From assembly GCA_947644475.1 (NCBI GenBank), contig CANRZQ010000208.1:1-5054 (forward strand): a DNA stretch of 5,054 nucleotides. Reading direction: 5' to 3'. Both the position numbers and the translations under genes were made by a program. How positions within the stretch are numbered: the stretch's first letter is position 1; each line of letters begins with the position of its first letter. Of the stretch, positions 4,787 to 5,054 are shown one piece after another. The notes below the pieces were generated by a model. The model was not told the origin of the DNA. It worked only from the letters and a program-made list of their open reading frames with translations, and did not search any database. This DNA is from an uncultured Muribaculaceae bacterium. Lineage in GTDB: Bacteria; Bacteroidota; Bacteroidia; Bacteroidales; Muribaculaceae.

Positions 4787-5054
4787 GTTGTAGAGCAGAT
4801 AGGGCCGGCGCTGACGGCGGAAGCGGTCGACGTCGTCGGCCCAGGTGGCCTTTATCTCATCGGCCGAGAGGCCTTGCTCGATCATCGCGCGTATGTCGCC
4901 GCGGCCTATGAGTTTCTCGAAAAAGGAGGTGAAGAACTTATCGCCGATGCCTGTGGACTCGTTAAGGTTGCGATATGCGTCGATGACGTATTCAAGGTTG
5001 ACGCCCTGCGCTATGGCCTCGTCGTCGGAAATGCCGCGCAAATCGACACCATGG
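4778..5054 (-). CDS. DUF1343/NamZ-family exo-beta-N-acetylmuramidase, C-terminal fragment (5' end outside window)
   Basis: The frame is open from the window edge to the TAA at 4780-4778, giving 91 complete residues of what is normally a protein of about 400. Read through the edge it begins HGVDLRGISDDEAIAQG; the TTG at 5041 inside this stretch is not a real start. The C-terminus has the DUF1343 layout: a region around VIDAYRNL, then FFTSFFEKLIGRGDIRAMI, then GLSADEIKATW, ending in a basic stretch before the terminal YLLY plus a few residues. The founding member, Bacillus subtilis NamZ, removes terminal N-acetylmuramic acid from peptidoglycan glycans; Bacteroidetes homologues are usually exported. 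The catalytic N-terminal domain and any signal peptide are outside the window, so activity cannot be judged. The gene is followed on the same strand by the symporter, with a repeat array between them. Family call from the C-terminus alone: good but not certain. Confidence 0.82.
   Translation of the reverse strand, partial: HGVDLRGISDDEAIAQGVNLEYVIDAYRNLNESTGIGDKFFTSFFEKLIGRGDIRAMIEQGLSADEIKATWADDVDRFRRQRRPYLLYNED

Overview
The window (about 57% G+C by eye) looks like chromosomal DNA from a Bacteroidales bacterium, most likely a gut lineage such as Muribaculaceae. Three things point there. The promoter at 2235-2265 has the Bacteroidetes TTG / TAnnTTTG layout. Start codons lack clear Shine-Dalgarno sequences. 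The protein families are typical of the order: a C-terminal sorting-like domain, a WYL regulator beginning MAKDLLSRYIWLVDTI, and a two-helix SPFH protein. The family placement within the order is inference from memory of similar sequences.

Layout. The + strand carries only the last 150 codons of a secreted or surface protein (1-453). It converges on a leftward run of five genes, and a symmetric, bidirectional intrinsic terminator (466-506) sits between them. Reading leftward from the right edge, the minus-strand genes are: the C-terminal 91 residues of a DUF1343/NamZ-type exo-beta-N-acetylmuramidase (4778-5054, cut by the window edge); a 488-residue sodium:solute symporter (3206-4672); a WYL-domain transcriptional regulator (2282-3175); an SPFH/band 7 membrane protein (1280-2206); and an NlpC/P60 lipoprotein (509-1225).

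Transcription. The NamZ-like gene, symporter and WYL gene have no recognisable promoter between them and could be one unit. A canonical Bacteroidetes promoter in the 75-bp gap after the WYL gene starts a second unit, SPFH then NlpC/P60, which ends at the shared terminator. Two intergenic gaps (1226-1279 and 4673-4777) hold the same degenerate 9-bp tandem repeat, with core TAGGNNTCM. At the right-hand site it grows into a 17-bp (9+8) array that supplies the stop codon of the NamZ-like gene and contains a 16-bp inverted repeat in the symporter leader.

Biology. The common theme is the cell wall. A muramidase-family protein next to an SSS transporter and a ligand-type regulator suggests uptake of peptidoglycan-derived sugar. 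The neighbouring operon pairs a membrane scaffold-type protein with a cell-wall endopeptidase lipoprotein. The functional link is inference. I found no RNA genes, CRISPR array, insertion sequence or defence system. Every gap between genes is under 110 bases.
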